Shown one piece after another: positions 23,012 to 35,900 of a stretch of DNA of 64,000 nucleotides. Origin of the DNA: Eudorina sp. 2006-703-Eu-15 (lineage: Eukaryota > Chlorophyta > Chlorophyceae > Chlamydomonadales > Volvocaceae); contig BDSI01000144.1 of assembly GCA_003117195.1 (NCBI GenBank), positions 211,001-275,000 on the forward strand. The letters are read 5' to 3'. The notes beneath the pieces were generated by a model. That model was given only the letters and a program-made list of their open reading frames with translations. It ran no database searches and was not told where the DNA came from. The first letter of the stretch is position 1; each line of letters opens with the position of its first letter. The position numbers were made by a program, and so were the translations under genes.

Positions 23012-24530
23012 GGTAACGGCAAAACGTTCATTATCCGCTAAACTAATTCGCTATGTTTGTCATATTAATTGTCCTCTATTGCAAGGTATTCTTGGTTTGG
23101 CTGAAAAAAATTCTTTGCGCACAAACGGTCAAAGTAAAGCTCCGCGGTCTCCATGGACCCGAGTCAACATCCACCCAACGCCTCTCGCGCTCATGTTTGT
23201 TGCAACAGGTGCCGCGTGATGAATACTTGGATTAGGAATGGGCGGCGCGTGCTAAATTGAACTTCGATAGTGTTCTGATGTTTGAACATCAAGATACCAC
23301 CAACATCAAGATTTGCCTTTCTGTCTTGCCAGATGAATACAACTCAACAATATGTATTGAACCAAAGTTTCAAGATGCAAAGGGATAGCGTACCGAGTGC
23401 CAACGAGTTCTCCAGTTCCGATGGCCCAAAGTCCGGGTCTCACCGCGGCTTTTTCGCACCCTGATTTTGTCTTACATTTGCTATGTAACTATTGATAGCA
23501 AACTTTAGAGGTTCACGTCTGCTGCGGGCGTGCAACTGAAGGGTTGCATGCCTGCCGACGGACCAAACAACTACAGTTTCACGGCAAAACAAGGATGCTT
23601 CAAGCTTGCTTTGTGATCATCTGCTTGACAGACGGATGTGGTAGTGCACTATGGCACTATCGTTACCATAGTGCCGATACGATGACCGCCGTCGCCGGCG
23701 GCGCGTACTGCAGGATGGTTTCGGGGCTGCCGACGTGTTTGGGCCTGGTGAATCTATGCACGCCGATCCCCCTTCAACATCAACGACACCCCCAATGGCA
23801 ACCTTTCACTCTCTCACACTGTTGCGCGGTAATAGAGTTTTCTTTCTAAAGCAAGCGGCCTGTACGGATTATAGGGGGCCCCGCCCTTTTCCGGCTTCGA
23901 GGAAGCCGACCCCTACTTGTCTCAGGGCTGTTATGACACACTGCGTGCTGTGCACGGTGGGTGCGGATGGATGATACTGTGGCGCGCACGTGGGCGAGGC
24001 GCAGGGCGGGCTCCCTGCGCGGAGACTGATTAGCCGGGCATGGTCTGGCATGCAAGGCTGCTCAGCAGTCATCCAGCCACGTGCGGTCTCGGGAAGAATC
24101 GCTGTCATGACACACTGCGTGCGCTGCACGGCACGTACGGCAGGGAGAGACTAGTACCGCCAACCCGTACACGATACGCCAATCACGCGGTGTGTCGTGA
24201 CACCTGGAACACCAAAGTAAGGCTTCTCGAGGATGCTGTATGTGCAGAGTCTGTTGTAGGCACTCACACTGTAACCCGGCGTTACATTCCCCCCCTCCTG
24301 AAGGGAACGTCCTCGTTCCTCACTGCGTCCTCGCAGCGCACAGTCCACTCCGCCTTGCATTGCCTCCGTCCCCTAGCTACCACGAGGTTGATGACGACCA
24401 GGCCTCACGTCACGTCATCCTGCGTCACGTCACGCGCACGTCTATCCAGCAAATGTCCACCCAGCACACCGACGGCTGAATTTACCCTATACCCTCAATC
24501 GACGCCCAGGATGTAAACGCACATCGGTCG
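23010..24530. other. Gene-free spacer between VWK-2 and VWK-3
   Basis: No coding region is supported. A 31-bp imperfect direct repeat centred on ATGACACACTGCGTG occurs at 23,928-23,958 and 24,100-24,130, and a small inverted repeat (GGCACTAT and ATAGTGCC) lies at 23,653-23,676. Confidence 0.45.
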
Positions 24531-24534
24531 AAGC

Positions 24535-24630
24535 ACATAGGGTACGACATACACCAAGGCGTTTGATGATACGACACATACCGGGGCCGGGGGCATGACA
24601 CACAACCAGGACCAGGGTACGGCAGAACGA
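24535..24630 (+). repeat. VWK-downstream tandem repeat, copy-3 side
   Basis: Units with GGTACGACATACACCAAGGC and GGGGCCGGGGGCATGACAC align with 32.6-32.7 kb downstream of VWK-4. LINE-tail sequence and CA repeats now separate this block from VWK-3. Confidence 0.55.
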
Positions 24631-24998
24631 CACACACACACACACACAACCACAACCACACACACACACAACCACGCAATTAGGGTCCTCGCAAGTCGTG
24701 TCTCTCGGTTTATTTTAACACACACAACCACACACACACACGGGAAAGGGTGTACGACATGGATACTTACGTGGTGATGTGCTGCCTTGTGCAAACCATA
24801 GCCCCATCATGGAGCGCCCGACTGCATACCCGGACCCAACAAGGTCTGACGCGTGAGAGACGCCCCGCTGGGACTCAGCTGGGCGGGCAGGCCTGCCGGA
24901 GGGTGCAACCTTAGCAAGTACGATTAGGTTGGGACGCGAGACCAGGCTAGTTTTACCGCACCGGGCAGGGGCGCGCCTCCGAATTGCTGAGGAACGCG

Positions 24999-25260
24999 CC
25001 CTGGGTGCTGCAAGGACTTGAGGAGGTTGAACAGCGGACTGCGAGGCGCAGACCGCCCGGGATAGGCATCCGCCCAATCCCTTGAGGGGGCACAGCTGTC
25101 ACCGATCCTCAGGGATCGGGCGCGCGCCCTTGGTTGAGAGCGAGGGGACAGAGGCCCCTTACGCCCCTTTCCCCCGTATCCGGGGGAGAGTGCTTCGGCG
25201 GTCTCCCGTATGGGGCGGGTTAGCGCCCCCGGCCAGCGTCGGCCCGGTAGATATGTAACG

Positions 25261-25293
<33 letters not shown>

Positions 25294-25318
25294 ACCACAC
25301 ACACACATATATATATAT
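24999..25318 (+). mobile_element. 5'-truncated LINE tail inserted downstream of VWK-3
   Basis: It is closely colinear with 7538-7800, including CCCTGGGTGCTGCAAGG, the GGCGGTCTCCCGTATGGGG block and GATATGTAACGATTT, and then CA and TA repeats. In the otherwise nearly identical VWK-4 flank (32.70-32.71 kb) the sequence on either side is joined directly, so this is an insertion after duplication. The preceding stretch to about 24,640 may belong to the same insertion. Confidence 0.6.
25263..25267 (-). terminator. Candidate TGTAA poly(A) signal for VWK-3
   Basis: On the minus strand TGTAA lies about 205 nt past the VWK-3 stop codon. TGTAA is the established chlorophyte polyadenylation signal. This one is supplied by the inserted LINE tail. 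Confidence 0.3.
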
Positions 25319-25471
25319 AGGCCGGCGGCAGCGCCAAGAAGGTGCACGTCCTAGGCTGCTGCTGCTGAGACGCGAGCAGCGCCGGTCAGCAGTACCGAGA
25401 GAGGCACCCGAAGCAGGTACGTAGGCTCGGGATGGACCGGGCGGTGGCCCCATGCATCGGTATGATCCTCG

Positions 25472-28400
25472 CTAGACAGGGCCGGGCTCCAGCCGCAGCC
25501 GCCTGCACAGCGGGTTGCAGACGTGAGTGCTGAAGAAGGACTGCATGCCCCGCTGCCCCTTGTCGGTGGCGCGGGTGTCGCTCTTGGGCCTGGCCTTGTG
25601 GTGAATGACGGGATCGGTCAGCGTGAAGCCGTCCACGGGGTTCCAGACGCCCTATTGTCAGCATGGCGTATGCATGAGAGGGTGGAAGGAACGGTTGGAA
25701 AATAGCAGAGGGACGGGATTGGAGAGCGCGAGGTGGTCGGGGGTAGTAATGGGTAAGGCGTGCTGATTGGTTCGGCTGTTACATCATTTGGCATTCGTAC
25801 GCACCCTTGACAGGAACGTGTAGCTCATACATTTCAGCTATTCCCGCTACCAGCATAATTTGGGGGCTACGTACTGTGCGTGTTTCCGGTTCAACATTGG
25901 TCATCTGTTAATTCTTTATTAATCAGTCCGACCTTACTGCGGACGACATGTAACAACCCCAACCGACCAACCTCCGCCCCGACTCACCTGAAGGTCGCAC
26001 ACCAGCCTCTTGCCGTCCGTGACGCTGTACGTGAAGTGCGAGAAACACTGCGGCACATGCTCGACGAGGGCGGGCTCGGTGGCGCGCCCACCGTCGTACT
26101 CGCTGCCGTACAGGCTGTCGTTGTCAACACCGGCGTCTTCATCTTCGTCATCCTCCGCGATGAAACCCAGGTGTGTGTCGTTGAAGCTCTCGGCGGGGGC
26201 TGCGGCTGCGGCGGCTGTGACGGCGGCTGCGGCGGCTGCTGGTGCCAGCGAAGCCTGGGTCACTCCACCCGCGTTGTTGTTCCTGAGCCAAAGGCAAAAC
26301 GTGTGACGCCGGATTACAGTAGAAGTCCCTACAAATGACCCTGCACAGCATCCCGAAAAGCCTTTGGCCGCGCCGTGTTACAATAAGAGTCACGCCAACG
26401 CGTCAAAGCTATGACTATGAAGCACACCACGGATGTTACCGCGGACCCCGCGGGTCATCGGTGACAGCCAACTGCGACAGCCGAAGCTTCCTCACCGTAC
26501 ACTGCATAAACGAGCTTGCGCCACCATGGCGCACCGGACAGGCTCCACAAGTGCACCGAAACACTCCCCGGGCCCATACTACCAGGGTGACAATAGCTAT
26601 CTACCAAATTAGGGTCCAAACTGTGGTCGCCAAGTTAGGACCCTCGCAGCATCCCGCCGACCCATGTGGTTCCAAGTACACCGCCTCTGAGTTCGTTGGG
26701 ACAGCAGTACTCCTGGTTCCATCCCAATGGTGCAAAGCGGCCTCCAAACAGACCTGCTCGCTAACTCACCACTTGATGAACTTGCCCTCCAGCTCCTGCT
26801 CCACCAGGATCTGCAGCTGCCCAGTACGCGAGTAGCGACCCCCGTCCCGGAGGGTGTACACGTAGCAGGGCAGGAAGTGCACCTGCCACTCGGGGCCGCC
26901 CTGCAGCCGCCGGTTGAACAGCAGCGCCAGCTCCTCAGCCTCGGCTGCGTGGGGGCGGGTAGGTGCAACAGGTGGGGCCAGGAGGGCAGGGACGGGCGAG
27001 GAGGGCGTGGGTGAAGCCGTCGGGTCGAGTGTATTGTGTGAGAGGACACAGAAGCAGCAAGCCCCTCCGCGGCGTTGCTGGTGCTGGGACGTCAAACTTC
27101 ACGGCGGAGACCTGCTTCTCTGCTCTTGCTGCTGTCCTGCAGCCTGATACACATGATTCATGATCTGCGATCGACGATCCACGCTCACAAGCAGGTCCGA
27201 TTACACACCAACCCCGCCGCCACTTCGTCCTAATCTTTCCTGGAGCCTTCATTTCATTGAAACACGCACAACACAAGGCAGATGACTGACAGCAGCCAAA
27301 GCTCACCCTGGTTCTTGCAGAACTGCAGGTGGAACTCCGAGCTGTCCAGGTCCTCCGTGTACAGCGAGCTTTTGGCCACCAGGCGCGGGCCCACACACAC
27401 GCCGGTGGAGCCGCCATCGAAGCTCACGACCTCCGTGAACTGGTACACCACCCGCTCCGAGCCCTGCGCGAAGGCCTTGGTGGCGTGGGCCACGCCCTCC
27501 TGCATGTCCGGGATCTCGCGCCGCCAGGTCGCCACAAACTCGGAGGATGTGAAGGGCTCGATGGTCATGCACTTGGTGGCGGCATCGTACCGGCGCTTAT
27601 GAACCAAGTTACCTCCGCAGAACAGTTCCCAGACGAGGCCGTTTCCGATGGTCTCACACTCCTCGTAGGCCTGCCGCTCCACCTTGTCCGCGATGTCGAT
27701 TCGAAGGGTGAGGGAGGAGCTGCCGCCGCCGCCGCCGCGGCGTGGTGCGGCCGCCTCCGTTCGAAGAGAGGTGAGGGAGCTGGTCAGGGAGGTGAAGGCG
27801 GTGCGCAGGCCGGCTGCCGACAGGCCCAGCTTCTGGGGGTTAGTTGTTAGGACCAGATCGGGATTTCGATAGGGCAGGGTTCAGATAGGGGTTCAGATAG
27901 AGGTTCATATCTGCGCTGACACGTGCTTGACTGATAGAGGCCACAAAAACGTGTGGAGCCTGACGTCCGGTGCGCCAAGGTGGCGCGGTTTCGTTTTTCC
28001 AGTGCGTGTTGCGTGTTGCGTGTGTGAGGAGGCGACGGCTGCTGCCACCGATGACCCTAGCGGGGTCCACGCACTGTAACACAACATCATACATAATTGA
28101 ATCATTAATGGCGGGCATACATACATCTCTCGTATGCGCGCCGCAGTGCAGCAACTACTTAACTTTGTTGGACCGTGCACGCCACGTGCTCCACATGTAC
28201 CTGGAACGAATGCCGCGGCAGGGCCTTGGCAATCCTGGCGAGCACGGAGTAGTTCTCGTCGGGCGGCCCAAACGCCACCGTGCCGATGAACACGCGGTCC
28301 CGCCCAAGCAGGTCGCCCATCCGCTTTACGCGCGCCACACAGTCCTCAACGACCTGCTTGTAAATCATATCACGGCACTGGTGCGCTTGACGGCAGCCCC

Positions 28401-30347
28401 GCGGCTTCCTGTGGGCCCGGCGGGGCTTCCGGTGTCTGCCGCCCTTCTGCTGGGCGTCCTTCCTCGCATAAAACGCGTCCCAGACATGGCAGCCGTGCAC
28501 ACAGCTCTTGCCCACGTGGTCGCTGGGGCCGCCGTCGGAGAGCAGCACCAGGAAGAGTTGGTTGGAGCGGCCTGCGTCGCCGGCCAGCAGCTTGAGGGCG
28601 GCGTCCAGTGCGGGCAGGTAGTTGCCGTGGGACTGTGCGCGGGCGGACATGCGGCCCTGGAGCAAGGCCAGCAGCTCCGCATCGGGTGCGGCGCGCTCCA
28701 GAACCACGGTCGCTCCATCGCTCATCTCGATGACCGACACCTGGACCTCGGGGGTGGAGCGAGGTTAGCAGATTGTTGGATAGATGGAGATCATGGGTGG
28801 GTTTTAAGTTAAACTTTCCATATTCTTACATGTTTCAGTGTAACGGAATCTCCGCAGCTCGCTATACATATCCTTCCAAGCCGAGCAACCCGTCGTGTGC
28901 AGCAGTGGCGAGCGATCCGACCCCCGGAACGCGTAAGTGGGGACATCCAGACAAGGTGAAAGCCAACAAACAAGTCATGTCCAGGCCCCCGACCGATTGC
29001 CGTACCCGCCAACACATGCCATCACCCACCTCCATCCTCCCCACGCCGGACTGGCGCAGCTGCGGCTCGATGAGGTCCCGCGCCAGGCAGTCGTACACCG
29101 CCGCCGTACGGCTGTCGTACCCCGGCACGTCATTCTTGCGCATAGAGCCGCTGTGGTCCACAATCACGACCACGTGGGCGGCCCCGCCTCCCGCAGCAGC
29201 AGCCCCGCCCAGGGTCCGGGGCACTTCCTCCAGCGCATCCGCGAGCCGCCAGCTGGTGATCTCGTGGCGGCTGGTCTCGTCCGTGATGTACACGACACCC
29301 TGGGCTTCACCAACACCAGCAGCAGCGGTGGCAGCAGCGGAGGCCGTCGTAGCAATAGGGGCAGTAAGCGTATGTACCTTGTGGCGTTAATACTAAATTA
29401 ACATCAGCGGCGGCAGGAGAAGGAGCAGCGGGAGCAGCCGCAGTATTGAGCTCTATTTTTGACGTTGCCGATCAAGCAGAAGTGAGCTCTTTCATGGTGA
29501 CATGGGCCGGGAACACATTATCTGGAAACACGCAGCCGGGGCTTATGCCAAGAAAGACAGCTCTCGTTGCGGGAATACTGCTGCGCAGAAAGGAAAGATG
29601 CCGTTAATGGCCTGCGCCGTTGAGCCCCTAGCTACAGCTGCCACCCGGTGAAAACCCTGATGACAACGAACAGCCCCTCCAGCGGGTTGCCTAGGACTTA
29701 CTACATCAATCCACAGAACTTGGCCATTCCGTAAAGCATCGAGTCGGTTCGATCCGGGTCTGGTCGAAAATGGTTGAGATTAGGGGAGTCCCGCTTGGAC
29801 AGCCCGGCTCTTCAGTCGAGTCCGAGACAGTCGCCGGTGTAAATGGCCTTGTGCCACGGTTCACGGTGCAAGGGACAGCCCGAGATTAGCGGGTCCGGCT
29901 ATTGAATCCGCCGGCCACATACGAGGAAATCGTTGGGCGGCTTTCCCCGGTAACACGGATAGGGGCCGCAGGCGAATACCTACCTGTGTGAACAGATTAC
30001 TGGTGACCATTGTCGACTCCCAACCCTGACATGGGCGGTCCCCTTAACACACGGGAGTATTCTTTCTTTCTTTATACTTACTAACTCTCTTCTTATTGAT
30101 AGTCACCACGCGCTTCCCGATACCATGTACTTGCCTTGTGCGTGTACCGCCAGCGCGTCTTGCCGTCCCGCCCCGGATTGGCGCGCTCCCTTCTGCCGTA
30201 TTTGACGGCTTCCTGCAGCCCCCGCTTGTCGATCCCGTGCGTGTTGTACGACATCGACGACACGGCCGCCGAGGGCGGCAGCATGGCAGCTTCCTTCAGG
30301 CCCAAGCCCGCGAGACTTCCGCTGAGGTCGTCCACCAGTTTCTCCAT
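25472..30347 (-). CDS. VWK-3: vWA domain-alpha-kinase protein, apparently intact (732 aa)
   Basis: Exons in transcript order are 30347-30135, 29299-29030, 28740-28201, 27832-27307, 26944-26770, 26282-25988 and 25651-25472, totalling 733 codons in consistent phase. Domain order matches VWK-2: a short N-terminal part ending WRYTHK, then GVVYITDETSRHEITSW, DHSGS MIDAS, SDGGPSDH, then alpha-kinase motifs VAKSS, VEQELEGKFIKW, FSHFTYSVTDGK, LTDPVIH and THVCNPLC. The last block reads LRL rather than the usual LGL. The post-vWA linker is basic (KGGRHRKPRRAHRKPRG), unlike the Gly-rich one in VWK-2. Intron 1 starts with GC and contains a segment ending in TTTC repeats (about 29,990-30,070) that resembles another retroelement tail. 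No nonsense or frameshift change was seen. Confidence 0.85.
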
Positions 30348-30579
30348 TGGGCAGGAGATGTCGCGCTCGCTGCGTGCTGTAGGGACGGCGTTTGCCGGTA
30401 AGCTGGTCGATGGGTCGGTTGGTCACACGACTCACAAAAGGCCTTTCTTCGTTGACCTTCGGGGAAGCTCTTTCACAGTCTGTCTGTGAACGGTGTAGTC
30501 CAGGCCATGCGAGATGCGGCCGTGATTGGCGTTTTATGCTGTCGGCGAAGGTCGTATCTTACCTATGCAGCTGCCTCAC

Positions 30580-30590
30580 TTTATATATGT
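30580..30590 (-). promoter_or_regulatory. Possible TATA box of VWK-3
   Basis: CATATATAAAG on the minus strand lies about 235 bp upstream of the VWK-3 start codon. The flanking sequence (GTCGGCGAAGGTCGTATC on the plus strand) has a relative upstream of VWK-4 near 38,230, where the TATA-like element is missing. Confidence 0.3.
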
Positions 30591-30829
30591 CAGCGGCCTG
30601 AGCCCTGAGGCTTGACCGTATGTAAACCATAGTCTACAAAATGCTACGAACAGCATGGTAGTAGGTTTGTATATATGCCAGATGGCTCGATGGTCAATCT
30701 GTCAAACATAAATAAGGCCTGCCAGCCGCCCCGCCCAATCAAAAAGGCTGGCAGCAGTACTTCTCGTAGTGAAAACCTTTTATTGAGGATGTCCATTGGT
30801 GCTTGTACGTATGATCATCGCGGATCCCA

Positions 30830-30885
30830 GCCGTGACAAGACCCGTGAGGACCATTACGCGGAAAATCGATCACAAAATCCGACG
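30830..30885 (-). promoter_or_regulatory. VWK upstream module, copy 3
   Basis: CCGTGACAAGACCCGTGAGG followed by an AAAATCGATC block, about 490 bp upstream of the VWK-3 start. It matches the VWK-4 upstream sequence closely. Confidence 0.35.
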
Positions 30886-30889
30886 GAGC

Positions 30890-32560
30890 CAAGCAAAGTG
30901 AATAATACCTCACATGAACTTTGTCAAGCCGGTGTCCACAGACAAGATGAAATGTGCTTCATCATTAAACAATAAAGTTATAAGAAAACAAGTAAGCCCA
31001 GGTTGCACACGTAAGAGTTACGGGTGCGCGACGCGACATCAACATGCGCCGGATTATTATACTTTTAAATGTAAAACATTGAGAAATAATAATAAAATTT
31101 CTTAACTGCAAGGCAACAGATCGATAACTCCGGGGTCTCTCCGATCTTTCTGTCAGATATGATAGAACATCAACAATCAAGTATAGTAGTAAATTTATTA
31201 TAGTTTGTTAGCTGACGAGTGGTGTGAACTCACAGTGGTCAAGTCGCAATTAGCGCAGCGCGTACATCGAAGCGGCAGTCGTTGTACTGTTCTTCTAAGA
31301 AATTTGACCATACAAAATATGTCAATCTAGAAAACATAAGCAAAAAGTAAGGGGCGGGCCCACCATTATCCACTTGCGCGCGTCTTGCGTGCTTGCGTCT
31401 CGACTGGTTTTGTGCAAGTGTCTTGCGCATCCAGACATGGCAACCTTACTAATACACACATTCTTTTATTACGGAATTTTTAATTATGGAACTCTTACTT
31501 CGTGACGCGGCTCTGCGTGCCGGAGGGTTTATAAAGGCTAAAGCCTATCTGCGGAGTGCATGTCACTCAGATTCTATGTCATACATATCGTTTGCAAGGA
31601 GGCATTTTGCAGGGGAACAGATGACATGAGAAAGCTGTAACTCTACGTACAGGGCCAATAGGGCGACCCGCGCAACATCCCCGGGCCGGTGCTTATCATT
31701 GCCCATCGCACAGTATGTAGGGAATACATCACGTGTAATGATATCGAGCAAGTGATTCGAGCTAGCGAGGCCATTGTAAACCGCCGTCCGTCGGGAGTCA
31801 AGACAGGGGTCCGTCAAGCGCAGGCTGTACGGACAGGTGGTGCTCTGCTTTACCACCACCGATGTCAAACGGCAGCCCCTCACACGACTGCTCTTGATCA
31901 CCTCGTCAAATCCAGGACTGTCCGACATATGTAATCTTCTCACACGGCCCGCACGGCCGAACCCAGCAGCAGCCCCGCCCCGCCCGTTGCACCCACAGCG
32001 CCCGCGTGGCTGGGGGTTTTGTGGTCTGTCGTCTGTCCTGGCAGGCTCACATGTACGTATGCCGTACACAGATGTGCGATGTGCCGTCTGCACATCGCAC
32101 ATACACGGTGACGGCATTGGGGACCCCTGGGTCAGTCACGAACCACTGGATATGCATGCGGGGGCGTCATGCTCTACTCGTCCTGCTGACGACGTCCTGA
32201 CTACTTCCTGAGCAAGGAAAGCGCGCCATCTCAAGGTAAGATAACAACCCCGCCCCCCAGTCAAGTGAAATGTCCACCCACGCGCCCACGGCGGCCGAAT
32301 GCCACGCCGGCCTTCCCTCACACCGGGCTCATATACATGTATGCCTCCACCCGCAACCCGCCACCGCAAGGGTTCGCCCGGCGTAACACTATCACTGTTG
32401 CTGTTTTATACAACATATTTTATTCTTACTGTTAGCGACCATCCCGGTACTGTCATCGACCATCCCGACGAATAAAGCCAGACGCGATCAGGATTTCGAC
32501 CCGGAGAGGTGAGGACTGAGGGTCCGCCCACACATCGAGGCGAGGCCCATGCACATGGCG
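30890..32560. other. Gene-free spacer between VWK-4 and VWK-3
   Basis: AT-rich from about 30,900 to 31,620, then GC-rich. A 184-codon minus-strand frame at 31,563-32,117 has no recognisable domain. No RNA gene or complete mobile element is supported. Confidence 0.4.
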
Positions 32561-32569
32561 ATACGAAAA

Positions 32570-32710
32570 CACATCGATCGACGCTCGGGGTGTAAAAGCA
32601 CATCGTGGCACGTGAGGTACGACACACCCATCAAGGCGTTTGGCACGACACATGCCGGGGCCGGGGGCACGACACACATCCAGGACCAGCGTACGACACA
32701 CACAACTAGG
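32570..32710 (+). repeat. VWK-downstream tandem repeat, copy-4 side
   Basis: Degenerate units with GGTACGACACACCCATCAAG and GGGGCCGGGGGCACGACAC end about 215 bp past the VWK-4 stop. The block aligns with 24.53-24.63 kb. Confidence 0.55.
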
Positions 32711-32922
32711 CCGGCGGCAGCGCCAAGCAAAGCAATCTGGGAAAGAAGGGGGTATTTCCTTCATTCGTAGTGACGCTCGTATCCGTAACAAGGTGCACGT
32801 CCTAGGCTGCTGCTGCTGAGACGCGAGCAGCGCCGGTCAGCAGTACCGTGTGAGGCACCCGAAGCAGGTACGTAGGCTCGGGATGGACCGGGCGGTGGCC
32901 CCATGCATCGATATGATCCTCG

Positions 32923-35900
32923 CTAGACAGGGCCGGGCTCCAGCCGCAGCCGCCTGCACAGCGGGTTGCAGACGTGGGTGCTGAAGAAGGACTGCATGCC
33001 CCGCTGCCCCTTGTCGGTGGCGCGGGTGTCGCTCTTGGGCCTGGCCTTGTGGTGAATGACGGGATCGGTCAGCGTAAAGCCGTCCACGGGGTTCCAGACG
33101 CCCTGCAACATTATTGCGTAGGCGAGGGGGTTGAAGGAGGGGTTTCAGTTGGGTTTGTTTCCCCAGACCCACCTACCGTGTCTAGGAGTACTCCTACGTA
33201 TCGATCGAGCGGAATCACAGGCACGCACGCACGCAGGGGGCGGAGAGGGGGCACCGGTTTGTTGCTCTTTTGCGGTTTCGTTGTGTTCATTGACAAGTGG
33301 GGGGGAGACGGAGGAGGGACCGAACGAGACGTACGGCACCGTGCTTGGTGGTTGCTTTGGCCGCACGGCCCATCATTATTGCCCGCCAGATTCCCACTGC
33401 TGGTGGCCGCTGGTCGCCTAACGACCGAGGTAGGCGCTATGCATATGCAACCTTGTAGCGGTTGCATTATGCGTAGGCAGCATACATGCATGTGTGGGCT
33501 GTCACCCATTACGCGAGGGGGCCACTGCAATGCATGGATGACGGATATGGGTGGGTTGTGCTGTGATCCAAGCGACATTATCCGCTGGTTGGTATTCTTT
33601 CGACCCTAGCTACAGGAAGGTGATTTAGGGTATGTTGTCATGAAAAAGGTATGCTCCCGCCCGCGGCGGCAGTTACCAGCTCGCCAGCCCCTACCCGACC
33701 GACCAACCTCCGGCTCACCTGGAGGTCGCACACCAGCCTCTTGCCGTCCGTGACGCTGTACGTGAAGTGCGAGAAGCACTGCGGCACATGCTCGGCAAGG
33801 GCGGGCTCAGTGGCGCGCCCGCCACCGCACTCGCTGCCGTACAGGCTGTCGTCGTCAAAACCGGTCTGTTCATCCAGTTCACCTTCATCCTCGGCGTACT
33901 CCGCGATGGCACCCGGGTGTTTGTTGGTAGAGCTCGTGGCGGCGGCGGCGGCGGCGGGCACAAACGGAGCCGCGGTAACCCCTCCCGCGTTGTTGTTCCT
34001 GAGCCAAGCCGACATGGGGATTAAAGAGCATAACAAGACCATATGTTGCAAGCTGTCGCATCCTTGGATCTATCCAAGATGTCAATTGCAGACTGAGAAA
34101 CCGACGACCTATGGTTCCAAGTACACCCCCGCCGAGTTGGGACCCTCGCAGCACCCCGCCGACCCATGGTTCCATTCCAATGGTTCAAAGCGGCCTTCAA
34201 TAGACCTGCTCGTTAACTCACCACTTGACGAGATTGCCCTCCAGCTCCTGCTCCACCAGGATCTGCAGCTGCCCAGTGCGCGAGTAGCGGCCCCCGGCCC
34301 GGATAGCCCGGATGGTGTACAGGAAGCAGGGCAGGAAGTGCACCTGACACTCGGGGCCGCCCTGCAGCCGCCGGTTGAACAGCAGTGCCAGCTTCTCAGC
34401 CTCGGCTGTATATATGGGGGCAGGAAGGCGGGGCCGGGAGGCACGGGCGGTCGAGTAGGGCGTGGGTGAAATCATTGCAGCGAGCAGACGGATTGAGGGA
34501 CGAACACTGCAGCGCGCGGTAAACTAAACTGAGCACTGTCATAATGCGGTGGGGCCTACTGGGGCGGTGGGGCCTACTGGGGCTTGCTCTGGTATACACC
34601 GATGATCCCGTTGGGGTCCGCTGTAACATTCATTCATTCATTCATAATGCAGCAGACTTTAATGTATGTTACAATTACCCCGTGATCAATGGGTTTTGTT
34701 GCTTTCAACACACCATACAACAAGGAACAGCAGCTCACCCTGGTTCCTGCAGAACTGCAGGTGGAACTCCGGGCTGTCCAGGTCCTCCGCGTACAGCGAG
34801 CTCTTGGCCACCAGGCGCGGCCCCACACACACGCCGGTCGAGCCGCCATCGAAGCTCACGACCTCCGTGAACTGGTACACCACCCGCTCCGAGCCCTGCG
34901 CGAAGGCCTTGGTGGCGTGGGCCACGCCCTCCTGCATGTCCGGGTTCTCGCGCCGCCAGGTCGCCACCGGCTCGGAGGATGTGAAGGGCTCGATGGCCAT
35001 GCACTTGGTGGCGGCATTGTACCGGCGCTTGCGAACAAACTGTTTTCCGCAGTACAGATTCCACGCGACGCCGTTTCCGATGGTCTCGCGCTCCTCGTAG
35101 GCTTGCCGCTCCACCTTGTCTGCAATGTCGGTTGGGAGGGTGGGGGAGGAGCTGCCGCCGCGGCGTGGTGCGGCCGCCTCCGTTCGAAGCGAGGTGAGGG
35201 AGCTGGTCAGGGAGTTGAAGGCTGTGCGCAGGCCGGCTGCCGACAGGCCCAGCTTCTGCAGGAGTCGGGGGATTGGCAGTAAGGCGGGGTTGGATTTAAC
35301 GATACTGTAATCCAACCAAGCAACCTACGGACCGGCAGGATCAATTTCAGGATTCCATGAATTGGGCGGGGTAACGCCCGCAGCGCACATGTGGACATGT
35401 TGTATGTTGGGACCCGCGGGGTCCGCTGTAACATCCTTAGTAATTATATGTTGGGACTTTGGGATGCCGGCTGCGTACAAGTGAGACACCACAGAGCACC
35501 TCGATGTGCGGCCGTGGATGGCATTTGGACTGTATATCGGAAACGCTTTCCTGCTGCACGTGTGCGTGGGCGCACATGACACAGCACAATGTCGTACAAT
35601 CGCCCCCCACGCAGAGTCCCATGCATGCCGCCACGACCACACACTGTTGTACCTGGAACGAATGCCGCGGCAGGGCCTTGGCAATCCTGGCGAGCACGGA
35701 GTAGTTCTCGTTGGGCGGCCCAAACGCTACTGTGCCGATGAACACGCGGTCCCGCCCAAGCAGGTCGCCCATCCGCTTTACGCGCGCCACACAGTCCTCA
35801 ATGACCTGCTCGTAAATCATACCACGGCACTTTGTCGGTGACTCGGGACAGTCCTGCAGCCGCGGCTTGGGCCGGGGCGCCTTCCCCTTGCGCCCCCCCT

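Noticed and set aside
22769..23031. Frames spanning the GC-rich palindromes
   Set aside because: The open frames result from palindromic GC-rich sequence joined to a TG repeat. No protein feature is visible.
31563..32117. 184-codon minus-strand frame near the VWK-4/VWK-3 spacer
   Set aside because: No domain, no homologous frame in other VWK spacers, and no splice or promoter support.
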